Source: Marthasterias glacialis (taxonomy: Eukaryota > Echinodermata > Asteroidea > Forcipulatida > Asteriidae). Taken from it: a stretch of DNA of 64,000 nt. Position numbers and translations under genes: made by a program. This document shows positions 61,406-64,000 of the stretch, in pieces. Each line of letters starts with the position of its first letter. Position 1 is the stretch's first letter. The DNA lies in the NCBI GenBank assembly GCA_911728455.2, contig OU452236.1:10903195-10967194 (forward strand). The letters run 5' to 3'. The notes beneath the pieces were generated by a model. It did not search any database. It saw only the letters and a program-made list of their open reading frames with translations, and was not told the origin of the DNA.

Positions 61406-61913
61406 GGGTATAGTTGGATTTGCCTGGCCATCTCCCCTAGATGTCCAAATGAGAGTACTCGGTGGTGCAAAGATAGAACCTCTGTGCAGGGCCTTAGCAG
61501 CGTCTTGCCGGAAGCAGAGTCCATCAGTGGCAGTTCTGCACGGAGGCGTCAATGACATCAGCAAGAAGCCCAAGAACGGAGTGGGTGCAGAAGAGCTTCT
61601 TAGGGTTTTCAAGGCATCCTCCAGGCAGTTCCGAGCTCAGTACCCGCAAGTTCAATTCGTATTGTCCGGGATATGCCAGACGCGTAATGTAGATATCAAC
61701 CACCAGATAGCGAAAGTAAATTCCACTTTCAGGGAGCTGTGTGAAGAGTCCGGCTGGCAGTTTATGTTGAACGACTACATTTCCCAGCATGATCTTTGTG
61801 ACCGACCAGGTCCATTTGACAGTCGGGGGCAGCCTGAAAATTCACCGCCGGTTACAAATGCTCCTGAGATCGCTGTGTGGTGTACGTGTAACCTGGGTAA
61901 ATGGTACACTTGA
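61362..61913 (+). CDS. SGNH/GDSL-hydrolase-like ORF of the retrotransposon
   Basis: From the ATG at 61,362 (MEKRSVVLVSDSMFKGIV) the frame encodes 183 residues. It has a GDS-like block I (SDSM, candidate Ser nucleophile), a block III signature (VLHGGVNDISKK, with the G-x-N-D pattern) and a following beta strand (FVLSGICQTRN). The C-terminal region (LNDYISQHDLCDRPGPFDSR) is where the catalytic Asp and His would lie, but a clear D-x-x-H is not present, so activity is doubtful. It overlaps the end of the RNase H frame by 44 bp in another frame. SGNH domains are known in some Ngaro elements and in the CR1 ORF1 esterase. The open frame could start further upstream (61,218), but that part is antiregister to the RNase H frame. 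Confidence 0.75.
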   Translation: MEKRSVVLVSDSMFKGIVGFAWPSPLDVQMRVLGGAKIEPLCRALAASCRKQSPSVAVLHGGVNDISKKPKNGVGAEELLRVFKASSRQFRAQYPQVQFVLSGICQTRNVDINHQIAKVNSTFRELCEESGWQFMLNDYISQHDLCDRPGPFDSRGQPENSPPVTNAPEIAVWCTCNLGKWYT

Positions 61914-62802
61914 ATAAATCCAATAAAAGGATCGAATAGAGAAAAGTCGCAAGGAATTGCAAAAGAGGGACAGTGACACAAAATGTAGGTTTACTTAATA
62001 AAATAACAAAAAATGACTTTATTTGTGAACCAGTGACAAAACAACTCAAAATGATAAACCTAACCTTAAAATCAGTAAAAACTAAACCAAGACCCAAAAC
62101 ACAAAAACCACAAAAACACAGTGCCAAAGCTAGTTACAAATTAAAATCAAAACAGTTTTAGGAAACCTATAAGTAAATAAAACGAGAGAGAAAATTATTA
62201 AAATACAATTCTTCAACCCCAGGATAATTATGAAGAAACACAGATTTAACAAATGAATCTAAACCAGGCTTCCAAATGAAAATAAGATCTTAAACTTACA
62301 AATTAACTTTTAAGGTGACACAGTATTCATGGTCAAAATAGTCAATTAATTATACAATAAAACAAAATTTAAGCTTACCGAGTCCATAGCAGCAATAACT
62401 TTGTGAAGTAGGACGACTCAGAAAATTGAAGAAAATCAAAGCTAACAATGTACATGTATCACAGGATGGGGAACACAAAAATGTGGTGTTTCCCTGGAGC
62501 TGCCAAGTTGCTATCTGAAGTTAATTACCTTTACCAAAGACTACACAAGAGGGTTCACTGTTTATTACAAAGAATTTCTAAGAAGTTAACTAAAGGGATG
62601 CTAGAAGAGCTTAGGGGGGAAATGTAAACAGTGGAAAGATATAAATCAACTCTAACATAAACACAAGCTGTTTCTACCCTGTTACATACGCATGGGACTT
62701 GTTATGCAGCCGTAATCGGATTGACTCTCGCCTATAATCATACTGCATGACTCGACGTCTCGGCGGTGTTTGATTTAATACTTTGCCCTTTCTCCTTCCT
62801 GC
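61914..62802 (+). other. Non-coding AT-rich interval inside the retrotransposon
   Basis: About 890 bp without a convincing gene. A lysine-rich 62-residue open frame (61,973-62,161) has low complexity (TKPRPKTQKPQKHSAK) and no domain. The interval ends in TTTGCCCTTTCTCCTTCCTG and CAG, a polypyrimidine tract and splice acceptor immediately before recombinase-like coding. It may be an intron, or an unrelated insertion separating the hydrolase and recombinase ORFs. Confidence 0.5.
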
Positions 62803-62803
62803 A

Positions 62804-63734
62804 GCCATCCGTCTGGAGCAGGCAGAGCTCATGTCACCCCTAGGCAAGCTGTTCCGATATTTTCCGATAGCATTCGATGGTTGGTAGGTGCATCTGGTCC
62901 TTGCTCTATGGTAGGTGAGATTCGGAGCCGTATACCAAGGGTGCTCGAGGCGAAGGAGCCAAGGTTCGTCCAACTCTATATCCTTCACAGGGACATGGCC
63001 TTTTTTCTCTCCCTTTGGTGGTCTGGAGATCGGGCAGCAGATTTAGGACGGACGAAGACATGCGAAGTGACGAGAATTGACGGTCAGGATTTGGTCTTTC
63101 ATCAAACCATTGGCAAAACGGTGAGAGAGGGGGATTATTCCTTCATTATCATCCCCAAGTTGAGCGGCCAGATGGACCCAGTGGGCGCGGTTGAGGGGAT
63201 GGTTGCTTTGGCCAACTGCCACGGCTTTGATTTGACGGACGGATATCTCTTTCGTCCATGCGCTTCTGATCGACAGTCCCTGGCGAACAAGCCGTTCATA
63301 GGTAACGGACCCAACAATCGGCTAAAGGAGTACTTCGCTTCCGAAATCACAGTGATCGCAGTTTGAGGGCGCACGGAGGCAGGGCCGGAGTGGCCGCCAC
63401 TCTCAGAATTTTAGGCGCTTCGGAGGAGCAAGTGATGGATCATTGTAGGTGGGCAACACGCCAAACATTTAAACATTACACTGAAGTGGAGAGAGTCACG
63501 AGGCGTTCCAGCACGGTGCAGATGCTGAAGGACGCGGTCCAAGTTGACGGGTCCAGTCAGGTCTCAGCTGCGGATCGCACCGGGAGTTTTTATCGCCTTT
63601 TAAACTCTGGGTTCAAAGCGGAGCCGGCGTTTCAGGCGCCGAGTGTTTTCTCTCAGGGCGCCGGAGTAAGCCGCCAGGCTGATGGTTCGTCCCCCAGTGC
63701 TTTTATCGAATGGGACAAAGGGAGGAATGTCTAA
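62804..63734 (+). pseudogene. Tyrosine recombinase of the retrotransposon, frameshifted
   Basis: Translation from the acceptor reads IRLEQAELMSPLGKLFRYFP, then shifts frame near 62,880 into LVGASGPCSMVGEIRSR and WWSGDRAADLGRTKTCEV, whose Arg in SGDRAADL fits the first catalytic arginine. GYLFRP and SLANKPF follow. A second frameshift near 63,360 leads to LRAHGGRAGVAATLRILGAS (His-x-x-Arg box) and QVMDHCRWATRQTFKHYTEV with the catalytic tyrosine. The C-terminal tail ends at 63,732-63,734. The R..HxxR..Y set is therefore complete but spread over three frames. The enzyme would integrate a circular cDNA intermediate. Confidence 0.85.
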
Positions 63735-64000
63735 ATGGGGGAAGGTTAACCCTATCAGGACCGGGGGGGGGGGGCACAATGTGCCCCCTACCAATTTTTC
63801 CCGTTAACTTTTTAACGCTTAGTCCGATCACCGCGAATTTTTTTTTTCCCTAAAATATATCTAGGATCATATTGGCAAAAAATAATTGATACCGGGGGTT
63901 AGCTGTTGCCATGGCAACCATTTGTTTGACATTGGGTCACACGATTTTACTGTTTTTTGTGATTTATGAAACTTTTTGGACATAATTTCCACTTATTTTA
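63735..64000 (+). other. 3' end or flank of the retrotransposon with strong palindromes
   Basis: Contains a G12 run (63,763-63,774) overlapping the inverted repeat GGGGGCACA-A-TGTGCCCCC (63,770-63,788), a T-run near 63,839, and the perfect 14-bp palindrome GTTGCCATGGCAAC (63,905-63,918). No gene is seen. The proximity to the recombinase stop and the palindromes suggest it contains the element's downstream terminal region, but no matching upstream copy was found in the window. Confidence 0.5.
63905..63918. promoter_or_regulatory. Palindromic X-box-like motif (RFX consensus)
   Basis: GTTGCCATGGCAAC is a perfect 14-bp palindrome equal to the symmetric X-box bound by RFX-family transcription factors in animals. 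Whether it functions here is unknown; it lies in the presumed retroelement end or flank, with no gene visible downstream before the window ends. Confidence 0.35.

Larger units (their letters stand above)
59790..63734 (+). mobile_element. Defective tyrosine-recombinase retrotransposon (DIRS/Ngaro-type)
   Basis: In order: a gag-like frame, a remnant of reverse transcriptase, RNase H with its C-terminal extension, an overlapping SGNH-hydrolase-like frame, an ~890-bp AT-rich non-coding stretch, and a tyrosine recombinase. RT/RNase H together with a tyrosine recombinase in place of an integrase defines the YR retrotransposons; an extra SGNH-type hydrolase frame is, to my knowledge, a feature of some Ngaro elements. 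The RT palm is deleted and frames are broken in several places, so the copy is non-functional. Split direct repeats expected for the class were not found within the window. Confidence 0.85.

Overview
The window looks like nuclear DNA of an invertebrate animal, probably aquatic. There is no dense coding, no operon structure and no credible full-length gene. Instead there is a very large tandem satellite, microsatellites, a small inverted-repeat transposon, and broken retrotransposons: two non-LTR fragments and one tyrosine-recombinase (DIRS/Ngaro-type) element. These families are typical of marine and freshwater invertebrates and fish. I cannot name the species.

Layout. 1-42,856: one head-to-tail satellite of ~94-100 bp monomers arranged as a higher-order repeat (basic tetramer 391 bp), itself rearranged by nested segmental duplications of 881 bp to ~5 kb; it runs off the left edge. 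42,867-43,908: a 5'-truncated LINE inserted into a satellite monomer, flanked by an 11-bp target duplication. 43,909-46,054: the same satellite, strongly decayed, ending in a part-monomer in inverted orientation (46,055-46,121). 46,122-51,327: mostly single-copy, AT-rich DNA with two small minus-strand reading frames, a 778-bp TA-flanked inverted-repeat transposon (48,241-49,018), a ~142-bp minisatellite, a diverged dispersed repeat pair, and one possible first coding exon with a J-domain-like start (50,889-50,915). 51,328-54,665: two direct ~1.6-kb copies of an unclassified repeat separated by two hairpin units. 54,686-57,804: about 40 units, each a 13-bp-arm hairpin plus an AT-rich tail, interrupted by an inverted truncated third copy of the 1.6-kb repeat. 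57,915-59,533: a broken LINE of the type carrying a restriction-enzyme-like endonuclease. 59,790-63,734: a defective tyrosine-recombinase retrotransposon with gag-like, residual RT, RNase H, SGNH-hydrolase-like and recombinase parts. 63,735-64,000: its probable 3' end and a flank with strong palindromes.

How the parts relate. Nothing here forms a working pathway. The window records satellite amplification by unequal exchange, edge decay with transposon insertion (the pattern expected at the border of a centromeric or pericentromeric array), and a neighbouring transposon graveyard. The items most worth following up are the quantised higher-order structure of the satellite and the hairpin array, whose unit shares an arm with the end of the adjacent 1.6-kb repeat.
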